From positions 1 through 64,000 of the forward strand of contig NZ_FPCD01000014.1 in NCBI RefSeq assembly GCF_900116865.1: a stretch of DNA of 64,000 nt. Reading direction: 5' to 3'. Positions 8,401 through 17,483 of this stretch are shown here, piece by piece. This DNA comes from Butyrivibrio sp. M55. GTDB taxonomy: Bacteria; Bacillota; Clostridia; Lachnospirales; Lachnospiraceae. The position numbers and the translations under genes are program-made. Positions within the stretch are counted from its first letter, which is position 1, and each line of letters begins with the position of its first letter. The notes below the pieces were generated by a model. That model was not told the DNA's origin. It worked only from the letters and a program-made list of their open reading frames with translations, and ran no database searches.

Positions 8401-9342
8401 TCATCTCAGCTTATCCGCAAGCTCGCTCAGTTTCCTAAGCCGATGATTAACTCCTGACTTACCTACAGGCGGATCAAGATACTTGCCCAATTCAAGAAGC
8501 GTCGCATCAGGGTGTTCAAGCCTGACCTCTGCCATCTCCCGCAAGCTCTCCTGCAAGCGATTAAAACCATAAAAGTCTCTGATATATGTAATGTCCTCTA
8601 TTTGCTTAGTCGCGGCATTAACAGTCTTTGTTATATTGGCGACTTCACAATTGACTCTCCTGTTAATAGAATTTCTCATCTCTTTTACAATCCTGAGATT
8701 CTCCAGATTCATAAGACTGATCGGAGCTTCCATTATATTCAGAAGATCAACAATACCGGAGCCTTCCTTCACATATAAAACAAAATATTTCTTTCGTCTG
8801 ACTATCCTTGCCTCAATATCAAAGCTCTCTATTATCTCCTGCAACCTAATTGCCTGATTCTCGTAGTCACAGACAAATTCCAAATGATATCCCTTGTTGG
8901 GGTCGCTTATGGAACCGATGCACAAGAAAGAATCGCGAATGAAGGCTCTCTTACAACATGATTTTCCTGTGATAAGCGGGCTCACTCCTTCCTCGAAAGG
9001 TCTGAGGTTCCCATCACCGTCAATCACTCTGATTGCCTTAAGACACGATTCAAGAAGTTCCCCTTCTCCCAGTACAGGCCTGTAAACACGCCCATTTACC
9101 TTGATATCGGGGGATTCTTCCAAAAAGCTAGTTCCTATATTAAATGCTTTTTTTATTAATGTAAAGAACTTTCTAATTACAGCCTCATTATCCGGCTGCA
9201 AATAAAGCATTATCGGCTTACCGTTTTTCAGCTCAACATAGCCCGTGCTGTTAACAATGGCTGCTATCTCCGCAAGCCTGCAATGCCTCGACGCACCAAT
9301 GCGTTTTGCAAGTTCTTCTTTTACGTCGGATGAAAAAGACAT
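8401..9342 (-). CDS. whiA: DNA-binding protein WhiA
   Basis: A 313-residue WhiA orthologue: an N-terminal LAGLIDADG-like homing-endonuclease fold without nuclease activity, then a C-terminal helix-turn-helix that ends in the typical VGKSGVNHRLRKLSELA segment. The opening MSFSSDVKEELAK is characteristic. WhiA controls sporulation genes in actinomycetes and affects cell division and chromosome segregation in Bacillus. It starts three bases after the rapZ stop with an AAGGTGAG site, so the two are translationally close. The gluconeogenesis factor YvcK, which normally separates rapZ and whiA in bacilli, is absent here. Confidence 0.96.
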   Translation of the reverse strand: MSFSSDVKEELAKRIGASRHCRLAEIAAIVNSTGYVELKNGKPIMLYLQPDNEAVIRKFFTLIKKAFNIGTSFLEESPDIKVNGRVYRPVLGEGELLESCLKAIRVIDGDGNLRPFEEGVSPLITGKSCCKRAFIRDSFLCIGSISDPNKGYHLEFVCDYENQAIRLQEIIESFDIEARIVRRKKYFVLYVKEGSGIVDLLNIMEAPISLMNLENLRIVKEMRNSINRRVNCEVANITKTVNAATKQIEDITYIRDFYGFNRLQESLREMAEVRLEHPDATLLELGKYLDPPVGKSGVNHRLRKLSELADKLR

Positions 9343-9345
9343 ATC

Positions 9346-10221
9346 TCACCTTGCCTGCTTTACATCTCTGTGTAAGAGCTTGATTCCAAACTTACCGTCT
9401 CCGGCTTTCAACCTGTTATACAGTTCATTGGCGATTGTTACACTTCTGTGCTGGCCACCGGTACATCCGATAGCAACAACAAGCTGATACTTACCTTCTT
9501 TAATATATCCGGGAATCAGAAATTCCAGCATATCCGTCAGCTTATCCAGGAACTGTCCGCATTCCGGAAAACTTTTTACATAGTCCTGAACCGGCTTGTC
9601 ATTTCCCGTCTGATGTTTGAGATCATCTATATAAAAAGGGTTCGGCAGGAACCTAACATCAAACACAAGGTCTGCATCCGACGGAATTCCATACTTAAAG
9701 CCAAATGAAAGCACCGTCACCATAAGAGAATTGTACTCTTCGTTTCTTACAAATATGCGGTCAAGTTCTTCGCGGAGTTCTCTTGTAAGGAGCTTGGAAG
9801 AATCGATAACATAATCCGCTCTCTTTTTTACCTCAGTAAGAACCTCTCTCTCCTTGGCAATTCCATCCTCTATACGATTTCCGATATCATTGACATTCAT
9901 CGGATGAACGCGTCTTGTCTCTTTGTATCTCTTTATAAGAACTTCGTCGCTTGCGTCCATATAAAGAACTTCGATGGGGAGGCCTCTTTCTTTCAGAGTG
10001 TCGATGATTCCGGCAACCTCTTCGAACTTCTGGCCGGCTCTTGCGTCAATTCCAAGTACGACTTTGCTGATCCCGTTATCCGGCACTGCGACAAGTTCAG
10101 CAAACTTCTCTATAAGAAATACAGGAAGATTGTCTACGCAATAAAAACCTGCATCCTCAAGCATATGTATAGCGGTCGATTTACCACCGCCGCTCATTCC
10201 CGTAACAACTACGAATCTCAT
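9346..10221 (-). CDS. rapZ: RNase adapter / nucleotide-binding protein RapZ (YvcJ)
   Basis: A 291-residue P-loop protein starting VVTGMSGGGKSTAI (Walker A) with the family's C-terminal signature IGCTGGQHRSVTIA. In Enterobacteria RapZ directs RNase E to the GlmZ RNA to control glucosamine-6-phosphate synthesis; the Bacillus homologue YvcJ binds and hydrolyses nucleotides and affects competence. The start ATG overlaps the murB stop as ATGA, indicating translational coupling. Its place between murB and whiA matches the conserved Gram-positive cluster linking cell-wall precursor supply to carbon status. Confidence 0.96.
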   Translation of the reverse strand: MRFVVVTGMSGGGKSTAIHMLEDAGFYCVDNLPVFLIEKFAELVAVPDNGISKVVLGIDARAGQKFEEVAGIIDTLKERGLPIEVLYMDASDEVLIKRYKETRRVHPMNVNDIGNRIEDGIAKEREVLTEVKKRADYVIDSSKLLTRELREELDRIFVRNEEYNSLMVTVLSFGFKYGIPSDADLVFDVRFLPNPFYIDDLKHQTGNDKPVQDYVKSFPECGQFLDKLTDMLEFLIPGYIKEGKYQLVVAIGCTGGQHRSVTIANELYNRLKAGDGKFGIKLLHRDVKQAR

Positions 10222-11144
10222 GGTTTAATCCTTTCAAACTTTCCAAGCATAATAACTTCGGGCTCCAGCATCACTCCATAGGACTCGTATACCTTCTTCC
10301 TTACGTCATCAATTACTCTGTATATATCGGCCGAAGTTGCAGAATCTTTATTTATCACGAATCCGCAGTGCTTCTCCGATACACATGCACCGCCCACGGT
10401 GTAGCCCCTAAGTCCGGCATCCTGGATAAGTTTACCCGCAAAATTTCCTTCGGGTCTCTTAAATGTCGATCCGGCACTCGGATACTCAAGCGGCTGTTTG
10501 TCACGTCTTCTCTGCGCAAGATCGGACATCTTTTCTATAATTGCCTCCTTCTGTCCCTCAGCAAGTTCAATAAGCACGGACAGAACGATGTATTTTTTTC
10601 CTTTAATAAAGCTGGTCCTGTAACCAAATTCCATGTCATCGCCGGAAAGCGTCACAAGCTCACCCTCAGGTGATATGGCCTTGACTTCCTTTACAACCTG
10701 CTTCATCTCGCCGTCATAGGCGCCCGCATTCATGACCATTGCGCCGCCGATAGTTCCGGGAATTCCCGCAGCGAACTCAAAGCCCGTAAGCTCTCTGTCT
10801 CTTGCAAAAGAAGCTATTGCTGAATTGAGTGCTCCGGCCTCTGCCCTGATACTCGTGTCACTTTCTGCGGATACATCCGTAAAGTTCTTGAGCGAAACGA
10901 CAGCTCCGTCATATCCTTCATCAGACACGAGAAGATTACTTCCGTTTCCAAGAATAAAATACTCTTCATCAGATTTTCTGAGCTGCTCCACAACCTTCAA
11001 TAGCTGCTCAGTGTCTTTTGGGCTTATAAATAAGCTCGCAGGCCCACCTGTTCTAAACGTAGTGTGCCTGCTCATGTTTTCATTTAATATAATATTTTCT
11101 TCTGAGACAATTTCTCTCAGTACATTTACAAAATCGTTATTCAA
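10218..11144 (-). CDS. murB: UDP-N-acetylenolpyruvoylglucosamine reductase
   Basis: Reduces UDP-GlcNAc-enolpyruvate to UDP-MurNAc with NADPH and FAD, an essential peptidoglycan step. The 308-residue protein shows the FAD-binding TTFRTGGPA and LGNGSNLLVSD motifs, the IPGTIGGAMVMNAGAY loop, and the type II hallmark YPSAGSTFKRP carrying the catalytic serine. The start is a TTG at 11144, six bases after AGGAG; no better ATG exists, so an inefficient start codon may limit its output. It overlaps rapZ by four bases and follows the ROK kinase gene. Confidence 0.95.
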   Translation of the reverse strand: MNNDFVNVLREIVSEENIILNENMSRHTTFRTGGPASLFISPKDTEQLLKVVEQLRKSDEEYFILGNGSNLLVSDEGYDGAVVSLKNFTDVSAESDTSIRAEAGALNSAIASFARDRELTGFEFAAGIPGTIGGAMVMNAGAYDGEMKQVVKEVKAISPEGELVTLSGDDMEFGYRTSFIKGKKYIVLSVLIELAEGQKEAIIEKMSDLAQRRRDKQPLEYPSAGSTFKRPEGNFAGKLIQDAGLRGYTVGGACVSEKHCGFVINKDSATSADIYRVIDDVRKKVYESYGVMLEPEVIMLGKFERIKP

Positions 11145-11156
11145 AAAAATCTCCTT

Positions 11157-12092
11157 TTAATACAGAAGCATTCTTGCTGCGCCGAAGACTCCCGCATCAT
11201 TTCCAAGCTTTGCAAGTGCAAACTGTGCTGTACTGCAACCGGAAAATACATATTTTTTAAATGAAGGCATCAAGAGGTCAAAGAGCATTTCTCCTGCTTT
11301 TGAAACTCCGCCGCCGATAACTATTATCTCAGGATTTACAACTGTAGCAACACTTGCGATTCCTTTTCCGAGGTAATATCCGTACTTCTCAGCACATTTA
11401 ACGGCAACCTTGTCACCTTTCTTTGCTGCGTCGAATACGTCCTTGCACTCGAAATCTTTGCCGCGAAGAACGCTGTCTTCTGCCACCTCTGCAAGGATTC
11501 TTTTTGCAACTCTTACGGCTCCCGTAGCACTTCCGTACTGCTCAAAGCATCCGTGATTGCCGCATCCGCAGGCATCTGGCTCATCGTCAACAAGGTGAAT
11601 GTGTCCGATCTCTCCGCCTGAGCCTGTAGCTCCGGTAAGAATCTTGCCTTCGTTTATGATTCCGCCGCCTACGCCTGTTCCGAGGGTAACAAGGAGCATG
11701 TTCTGATGTCCCTGTCCGCCGCCTCTCCACTGCTCTCCGAGAGCTGCAACGTTAGCGTCGTTTCCTGCTTTTACCTTAAATCCTGTGAGAGCTTCGAGCT
11801 CTTTTACCACATTGAGCTTGGACCATCCAAGGTTTACAGCCTGAAGACACATGCCATCTGCATCTACAGCACCGGGAACACCAAGTCCGATTCCGATAAC
11901 ATCCTCGGATGCAAGATTTTTCTCAGCGATCTTAGCCTTAACAGACTCTGCAACATCACTTAAAATGCTGCTGCCGTTGTTCTCTTTTCTGGTAGGGATC
12001 TCCCAAAGCTCGACTTTCTCGCCTTCCTCTGTAAGAAGTCCGATCTTAGCAGTTGTTCCTCCGATATCTACGCCAAATACATATTTTCCCAT
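11157..12092 (-). CDS. glcK: ROK-family glucokinase
   Basis: Phosphorylates glucose with ATP. The 311-residue protein has the phosphate-binding GVDIGGTTAKIGL at the N-terminus, the ROK sugar loop GNDANVAALGE, and the zinc motif CGCGNHGCFE, which is found in ROK glucokinases of Firmicutes. There is no N-terminal helix-turn-helix, so it is a kinase and not a ROK repressor. The ATG follows GAGGTA. It lies between hprK and murB, so glucose-6-phosphate production is co-expressed with the kinase that reads glycolytic intermediates. Confidence 0.93.
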   Translation of the reverse strand: MGKYVFGVDIGGTTAKIGLLTEEGEKVELWEIPTRKENNGSSILSDVAESVKAKIAEKNLASEDVIGIGLGVPGAVDADGMCLQAVNLGWSKLNVVKELEALTGFKVKAGNDANVAALGEQWRGGGQGHQNMLLVTLGTGVGGGIINEGKILTGATGSGGEIGHIHLVDDEPDACGCGNHGCFEQYGSATGAVRVAKRILAEVAEDSVLRGKDFECKDVFDAAKKGDKVAVKCAEKYGYYLGKGIASVATVVNPEIIVIGGGVSKAGEMLFDLLMPSFKKYVFSGCSTAQFALAKLGNDAGVFGAARMLLY

Positions 12093-12130
12093 TACCTCTA
12101 TTATTCTCCTTCTATATTATTCCTCTTCAA

Positions 12131-13084
12131 TTATTCTTCGTCGTCATCATCGTCGTCCGAACGCCTTCTTGCAAGTGAGTTCTGAACCCTGTTGTAAAGC
12201 TCCTGCGCAGCGTTGTAACCCATCTGTTTCTGTCTGTGGTTAACTGCTGCCGACTCACAGATTACCGCAAGATTTCGGCCGGGTCTGATAGGAATCCTGT
12301 GACACACTATCTTATTTCCAAGGTACTCAGTGTACTCTTCCTCAAGTCCGAATCTGTCGTACTCTCTGTCCTTGTCCCACTCTTCAAGCTTGATAACAAG
12401 GTCGATAGTCTGTGTTTCTCTTACGCTGGATACACCGTAAAGTGTCTTAACGTCTATGATTCCGACACCTCTCATCTCGATGAAATGTCTTGTAATATCA
12501 GGCGACGTTCCGATAAGAGTCTCCTCACTTACACGCCTAAGTTCAACCGCATCATCCGACACAAGACGATGTCCTCTTTTGATAAGCTCGATCGCCGTCT
12601 CAGATTTACCGATTCCGCTCTCACCCGTTATCAAAACGCCTACGCCGTAAACATCAACAAGTACGCCGTGGATCGAAATGCAAGGAGCAAGTTTAACATT
12701 AAGCCACCTGATGATCTCTGCCATGAAAACAGAGGTGGACTTCTTGGTCATAAGGACCGGTACTTTCTCCTCAACCGCAATTTTCAAAAAGATAGGATCG
12801 GGAGCCAAGTCCCTGCAGAAAACAACTCCCGGTATATCAAAGGAAAGCAGTTCCCTGTACATCTTCTCTTTTTCCTTATCAGAAAAAGATTCCATGTATG
12901 TATATTCTACGAAACCTATAACCTGAAGTCTGGTTGCCTCGAAGTGTTCATAATACCCTGCAAGCTGCAACGCCGGCCTGTTAATATCAGGCTGAATAAT
13001 GCGGATTTTCTTGATATCAAGCTCCGGTGTCAGGTTTGTGAGCTTCATTTTATCAATAATAGTTTTAAGACTTACGCTTGCCAT
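12131..13084 (-). CDS. hprK: HPr(Ser) kinase/phosphorylase
   Basis: Phosphorylates Ser46 of HPr or Crh when fructose-1,6-bisphosphate is high and dephosphorylates it when phosphate is high. The 317-residue protein has an N-terminal regulatory domain and a C-terminal kinase domain with the P-loop GESGIGKSETA near residue 155, the acidic VSDDAVEL, and the signature EMRGVGIIDVKTLYG near residue 205. It ends in an unusually acidic tail of Arg then Asp/Glu repeats. I chose the ATG at 13084, five bases after GGGGAGG; an in-frame TTG lies directly before it. It is the first gene of the operon that ends with its presumed substrate Crh. Confidence 0.96.
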   Translation of the reverse strand: MASVSLKTIIDKMKLTNLTPELDIKKIRIIQPDINRPALQLAGYYEHFEATRLQVIGFVEYTYMESFSDKEKEKMYRELLSFDIPGVVFCRDLAPDPIFLKIAVEEKVPVLMTKKSTSVFMAEIIRWLNVKLAPCISIHGVLVDVYGVGVLITGESGIGKSETAIELIKRGHRLVSDDAVELRRVSEETLIGTSPDITRHFIEMRGVGIIDVKTLYGVSSVRETQTIDLVIKLEEWDKDREYDRFGLEEEYTEYLGNKIVCHRIPIRPGRNLAVICESAAVNHRQKQMGYNAAQELYNRVQNSLARRRSDDDDDDEE

Positions 13085-13129
13085 CAATGCCTCCCCAACA
13101 TAAGTATTTTCAGTTAATTACTAGGAAAA

Positions 13130-13158
13130 ATGATACCATAGATGGGGGAAATTTTAAA
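13130..13158 (-). promoter_or_regulatory. candidate promoter of the hprK operon
   Basis: TTTAAA (13158-13153) and TATCAT (13135-13130) are spaced by 17 bases on the minus strand, about 45 bases upstream of the hprK start. The -10 matches five of six consensus bases and the -35 is weak. The -35 overlaps the U-rich tail of the preceding manA terminator. Confidence 0.4.
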
Positions 13159-13205
13159 GCGGTTGAAACAGTAGTCTGCATTAAGCAAAAAACTGCAACA
13201 ACCGC
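13159..13205 (-). terminator. candidate terminator after manA, end of the polysaccharide operon
   Basis: On the minus strand GCGGTTG (13205-13199) pairs perfectly with CAACCGC (13165-13159), with an inner CAG/CTG pair and a long loop, followed by TTTAAAATTT. It lies five bases past the manA stop. Confidence 0.45.
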
Positions 13206-13209
13206 CCTT

Positions 13210-14205
13210 TTAACACCTGATATCAAGTAGTTCCATAACACCGTTAAGCACAAGTTCCTCGGAATTGGCAGGTACGAAAATACAATCACCTTTGTAGATA
13301 TTTATGTATTCTTTTCTACCATCTCCCGCGCAATAACTGATATTTCCGCAGCCGTCATAGCACAAAAGAACTCTAAAGGACAGCTCATCGGAACTGTATG
13401 TAACCTTCTGTCTTCTCTCAGTATTTATCAGCATCCTGTACACTTCAAAATACTTACATCTGCTGAGGAGCTCATTCGCAACTCCGGGTCTGTACTTAAG
13501 AACCCTCATTAACTGCCTCGGTTCATTTGAACTCGATAAATCCGCAACCTCAAGCCCCTTATCCACATGGAGCTCACGTTTATGACCGTCCTTATCCACC
13601 CGATCGTAATCATACAACCTGTATGTAAGATTGCTGTTTTCCTGTATCTCAGCAACAAGCGCACCTGCGCCTATAGCGTGTATCGTTCCCGCTTCGATAA
13701 AGAAAACATCATTCTTTTTAACAGGAACATATCGAAGATACTTCTCGAGCTTTCCCTTCTCTATAGCCCCTCTGATAACACCTTTGCTGCACTTGTGTTT
13801 TAAACCGTAGACCAGTTTGGATCCTTTATTGGCATCAAGAACATACCACATCTCCGACTTTCCGAGCTGGCCGTTCTCATACTCCCTTGCGTAATCATCG
13901 CTTGGATGAACCTGCACAGACAGATCCGCCTTCGCATCAATGAACTTTATGAGTATGGGAAGTTCTCCGAGTCCCTCGCAATGCTTTCCAAGAAATTCGG
14001 AATGCTCTTTTAAAACGTCGATAAGGAGTTTTCCGTCAAACTCACCGCCCGACACAACACTCGGTCCATCCGGATGCGTACTGCATTCCCATGTTTCCGC
14101 CAAGGGATCCATATCTATTTTTTTACCAAAATCATCGTTAAGCCTCTGACCGCCCCAGAGATAATCCTTTGCGGCAGGCTTCAACATAAAAGGAATATTC
14201 TTCAT
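13210..14205 (-). CDS. manA: mannose-6-phosphate isomerase, class I
   Basis: Interconverts fructose-6-phosphate and mannose-6-phosphate, the first step to GDP-mannose. The 331-residue cupin protein has the zinc-site motif VQVHPSDDYA near residue 90, followed by EMWYVLDA, and the second-half histidine in GTIHAIGAG, as in Bacillus-type short ManA. I chose the ATG at 14205; a longer frame starts with TTG inside manC and neither has a strong ribosome site. It starts eight bases past the manC stop and closes the polysaccharide operon. A phosphomannomutase is needed to link ManA to ManC and is not in the window. Confidence 0.92.
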   Translation of the reverse strand: MKNIPFMLKPAAKDYLWGGQRLNDDFGKKIDMDPLAETWECSTHPDGPSVVSGGEFDGKLLIDVLKEHSEFLGKHCEGLGELPILIKFIDAKADLSVQVHPSDDYAREYENGQLGKSEMWYVLDANKGSKLVYGLKHKCSKGVIRGAIEKGKLEKYLRYVPVKKNDVFFIEAGTIHAIGAGALVAEIQENSNLTYRLYDYDRVDKDGHKRELHVDKGLEVADLSSSNEPRQLMRVLKYRPGVANELLSRCKYFEVYRMLINTERRQKVTYSSDELSFRVLLCYDGCGNISYCAGDGRKEYINIYKGDCIFVPANSEELVLNGVMELLDIRC

Positions 14206-14212
14206 AATGTTA

Positions 14213-15526
14213 TTATTCAAGAGCAAATTTCTGTTTGTCCTCTACAGTAATATCCTTACCGAGCTGTACCTCGATAAGCTTAAGTTCTGTATCCGCAAAA
14301 ACCGTATGTCTGCATCCGGCGCTCATAGTAACAACGTCTCCGGCCTTAATATTCTGTTCCATACCGTCAACCACGCATCTACCCTCGCCCGACAGAACTA
14401 CCCATACTTCATCTCTGTTCTTGTGACTGTGATAGTTCATGGAATGCCCCGGATTAAGCACTACCTTTATTGTCATCGCTTCAGATTCAACATCCATTAC
14501 CTGATACTTTCCCCATGACTTCTCGGCAAACATAATCTGCTGATCAAACTTATCTACATAAGGCTTGATATAGCTGGACTGTTCCTTATCAGAAACAAGA
14601 ATTCCTTCGGGAGACGCCGATACCACAACATCCTTAAGTCCCATGCAAAGTACCGGAACATCAAGGTCGTTCAATACATGAACATTCTCACACTTTTCGT
14701 TAAGAACGCCTTTTCCTATCACATTCTCATTCATAGCTTCTGTAAGAGTATTCCAGGTACCAAGATCCTTCCAGATTCCCGAATACTTCATAACTCCTAT
14801 GCTGCTTTCCTTCTCAACAACAGCATAGTCGAAGCTTATCTTATTACTATCCTCATATCTGTCAAAAAAGTCCTGATAATCCTTAAATTCAATAAGCTCA
14901 TGTGCCTTGTTAAGCACATATCCAAGCTTAAATGCAAAAACACCACCGTTCCAAAGAGCGCCCTTTTCAATATAGCTCGTAGCTGTAGCAACATCGGGTT
15001 TTTCCTTAAACTCAAGAACCTCGCTGACGTCAGCGGCTTCCTTAGGAATAATGTATCCGTATTTTTCACTTGGATAAGTAGGCTCTATTCCCATGAGATT
15101 AAGGTTATAATCTCCCTTTTCCGCCATATCTGACAGGTCGGAAAGAGCCCTGAAATAATCATCATCGACATAAGGATCGACAGGGCACACAACAACAGGC
15201 TCATCATCTCCCACGCCCTTAACATCATGAAGGAAACTGCACGCAAGCGCAATTGCAGGAAAAGTGTCTCTTCTGCAAGGCTCAATAGAAAGATCTACCG
15301 CCTCATCCAGCTGATTGTTGATAGCAGACGCCTGGCTCTTAGATGTAGCAATAGTAACCTTGGCATCTCCATCCACCTTCCTGATTCCTCTATACATACG
15401 CTGAAGCATGGATTCGTATCCACCATCCTCAGTCTTGAATATTCTAATAAACTGCTTACTTCTTACATCATTTGACAAAGGCCAAAGACGTTTTCCGGAT
15501 CCACCGGATAATAAAATTATGTTCAT
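14213..15526 (-). CDS. manC: mannose-1-phosphate guanylyltransferase with C-terminal cupin
   Basis: Makes GDP-mannose from mannose-1-phosphate and GTP. The nucleotidyltransferase domain (about residues 1-270) opens with the signature LSGGSGKRLWPLS and KQF, and has EFKEKPD further in. The last 110 residues or so are a cupin (NYHSHKNRDEVWVVLSGEG) related to type II phosphomannose isomerases; a dedicated ManA follows, so its isomerase activity may be redundant or lost. The gene provides donor for the mannosyl- and possibly heptosyltransferase-type enzymes upstream. It lies at the boundary where the more AT-rich cassette begins. Confidence 0.92.
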   Translation of the reverse strand: MNIILLSGGSGKRLWPLSNDVRSKQFIRIFKTEDGGYESMLQRMYRGIRKVDGDAKVTIATSKSQASAINNQLDEAVDLSIEPCRRDTFPAIALACSFLHDVKGVGDDEPVVVCPVDPYVDDDYFRALSDLSDMAEKGDYNLNLMGIEPTYPSEKYGYIIPKEAADVSEVLEFKEKPDVATATSYIEKGALWNGGVFAFKLGYVLNKAHELIEFKDYQDFFDRYEDSNKISFDYAVVEKESSIGVMKYSGIWKDLGTWNTLTEAMNENVIGKGVLNEKCENVHVLNDLDVPVLCMGLKDVVVSASPEGILVSDKEQSSYIKPYVDKFDQQIMFAEKSWGKYQVMDVESEAMTIKVVLNPGHSMNYHSHKNRDEVWVVLSGEGRCVVDGMEQNIKAGDVVTMSAGCRHTVFADTELKLIEVQLGKDITVEDKQKFALE

Positions 15527-15550
15527 AATTTAACCCTCTAACTTGCTTTC

Positions 15551-16978
15551 TTATCTCCAAACAAACTCTACTGTTTGAGGAATTTCATAATAACTCTTCA
15601 TCCAAGATTCTATATAATTCATTGTATATGGCATAACACCCGAATAATCATCGTTCTTCAGCTTTTTTAGCTCAACCGACTGTATGTTCTTGCCCTCCTT
15701 TATTGCCCGCGAAGTCGCCTTCAAAGCGTTCCTGTCATATGTGCACTCGGAATAATTACTATAATAGCCCATTGTTACAGAACATACATTTACAACAGAG
15801 ATAACTCCAAATACAGCAAGAGCAATTTTAACTATACTTCCATCATCAAAAGAATCCATAAGAATTGAAGTTGCAACATATCCCATAAGTATATAAAACG
15901 GTATACATGTTCTTGGTGCAACCACAGGCGATACTATTAGCATAGCTTGTGTCGCAAGCGCTCCAAGAAAAATATACAGGCATTCATATTTTTTGGTTTT
16001 AATCAAATAGAAAACTGTTTCCGCAACCAAGCAGATAACAAATATCCCTTCTAAAAACAGATTATCTATATGAACTCCGTAAAGAAACACAAATCCCAAA
16101 ATACAATTTGCCAAAACAATCTTCTTATTTTTGAAAAGAACTTTTCCCAGAACACACAAAAGAATCACATACATAACTAAACGTGCTCCCGCATCATGAG
16201 TAAAGTTCCTCCAAAAAATCTTTGGAACATTGGTCAGTATTTTTTGGATAATAGAAAGATTATAGAAATCTAAATTATCTTCTGCTCTATTCCAATTTCC
16301 AGGCGCCGCTAAAAGAATCGTACTCCCAAGTAAACCGCAGAAATAAATCTTCATATTTTTCTTGTCTTTAATAAATGATTCTACGATTTTGCACATAGAA
16401 TACAACATGACAAAAAATGCCACTTGTTCCTGAGAAAAACCTGCACAAAAAAGCAATATGCCTGCTACTATCCTATATCTTTTTTTATTTTCGTTCCTCA
16501 AAAAAAATACTGAGTAAAAGAAAGCCAAAAAAGGCCATATGTAAATAGCAGATGCCGTATACCAAAATACTCCGTCAGTAATTACCGAAGTACTTATGCT
16601 AAACCATGCAAAAATAACCACAAGCAATGCCGATAAATCATAATCTTGTCTTTTACAATTTTTATAAATAGCAATATTGATCAAAAAGAATACCGTTGCT
16701 TGAAAAATCTGAATAAAATTTTCTCCTATCCTTAATGCTATAATGTAGAAGAAAAAATAAAATACCCTTCCGCCCCAATTGAAATAATGCCATTTCAAAA
16801 AACAAAACAAATCTATGATATTCCAATGCATACCATGAGTATTATACTCATATCCGTATGTCAAACTTGCATATCCATAGTCATCATGATACAGAAAAAC
16901 TGCCTGGTGCTGAGATATCAAAAAAACAAAAAACAAGATGGTTACTAAAAAAAATAATTTCTTATCTTTTAACTTCAT
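15551..16978 (-). CDS. polytopic membrane protein, DUF6056-like, possible GT-C glycosyltransferase
   Basis: A 475-residue protein with about eleven hydrophobic segments. It resembles DUF6056 proteins by the early HDDYGYAS motif, the VFWYTASAIYIWPF segment, FSQEQ and APGNWNR. An acidic pair after the first membrane segment (HDDYGY) is the usual place for the catalytic aspartates of GT-C glycosyltransferases, which use polyprenyl-phosphate sugars on the outer membrane face. It directly follows GtrA in transcription order, so it may be the transferase partner of the GtrB/GtrA pair. This function is inference. The gene is AT-rich like its neighbours. Confidence 0.65.
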   Translation of the reverse strand: MKLKDKKLFFLVTILFFVFLISQHQAVFLYHDDYGYASLTYGYEYNTHGMHWNIIDLFCFLKWHYFNWGGRVFYFFFYIIALRIGENFIQIFQATVFFLINIAIYKNCKRQDYDLSALLVVIFAWFSISTSVITDGVFWYTASAIYIWPFLAFFYSVFFLRNENKKRYRIVAGILLFCAGFSQEQVAFFVMLYSMCKIVESFIKDKKNMKIYFCGLLGSTILLAAPGNWNRAEDNLDFYNLSIIQKILTNVPKIFWRNFTHDAGARLVMYVILLCVLGKVLFKNKKIVLANCILGFVFLYGVHIDNLFLEGIFVICLVAETVFYLIKTKKYECLYIFLGALATQAMLIVSPVVAPRTCIPFYILMGYVATSILMDSFDDGSIVKIALAVFGVISVVNVCSVTMGYYSNYSECTYDRNALKATSRAIKEGKNIQSVELKKLKNDDYSGVMPYTMNYIESWMKSYYEIPQTVEFVWR

Positions 16979-16993
16979 TGTGCTTCCTTAATG

Positions 16994-17410
16994 CTAATTA
17001 AACGCCCAATACTTTTGAATAAAATAATTTAATGGAACTGTGATTAAAAGATTTATAATTGGAGCAATATAATCATCTAGCCCAATAAGATTACACCACA
17101 AATATAATAGTATTTCAGAAAGAATCAAACTGGTAAAAGCATAAGAAATATATGTTTTTACCAATGCTAATAAAATATTCCTCTGTTCTCCATCTTCCCT
17201 TTTAAATACCATTTTATTATTCCAATAAAAAGACCACGCCACACTCAATATAAACATAATAAACTGCGCAATATATAAGTCTATATTAGGAAATAAGCCT
17301 AAAGATCTCAATGTCTTTAGACTTACCACATAAATCAGGTACCCAATTACTGTATTCGTCCCTCCCACAATACCAAACTTTATAAATTGAAGAAAACCTT
17401 CCTTTTTCAT
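16994..17410 (-). CDS. GtrA-family membrane protein, candidate polyprenyl-phosphate-sugar flippase
   Basis: 138 residues with four hydrophobic segments and the family pattern: FIKFGIVGGTNTVIGY at the start, WSFYWNNKMVFK in the middle and a final LNYFIQKYWAF. GtrA proteins in serotype-converting phages and teichoic-acid decoration systems are thought to flip undecaprenyl-phosphate-linked sugars made by GtrB. A GtrB-type GT2 lies at 22265-23212 in the same operon, and two large GT-C-like membrane proteins are nearby, giving the usual three-part set. Confidence 0.85.
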   Translation of the reverse strand: MKKEGFLQFIKFGIVGGTNTVIGYLIYVVSLKTLRSLGLFPNIDLYIAQFIMFILSVAWSFYWNNKMVFKREDGEQRNILLALVKTYISYAFTSLILSEILLYLWCNLIGLDDYIAPIINLLITVPLNYFIQKYWAFN

Positions 17411-17483
17411 TTTTATAGCCTCTATACACTCAAAAATTCAAATATACACTACACGCGTATAACACAAATACAATTATCCCACA

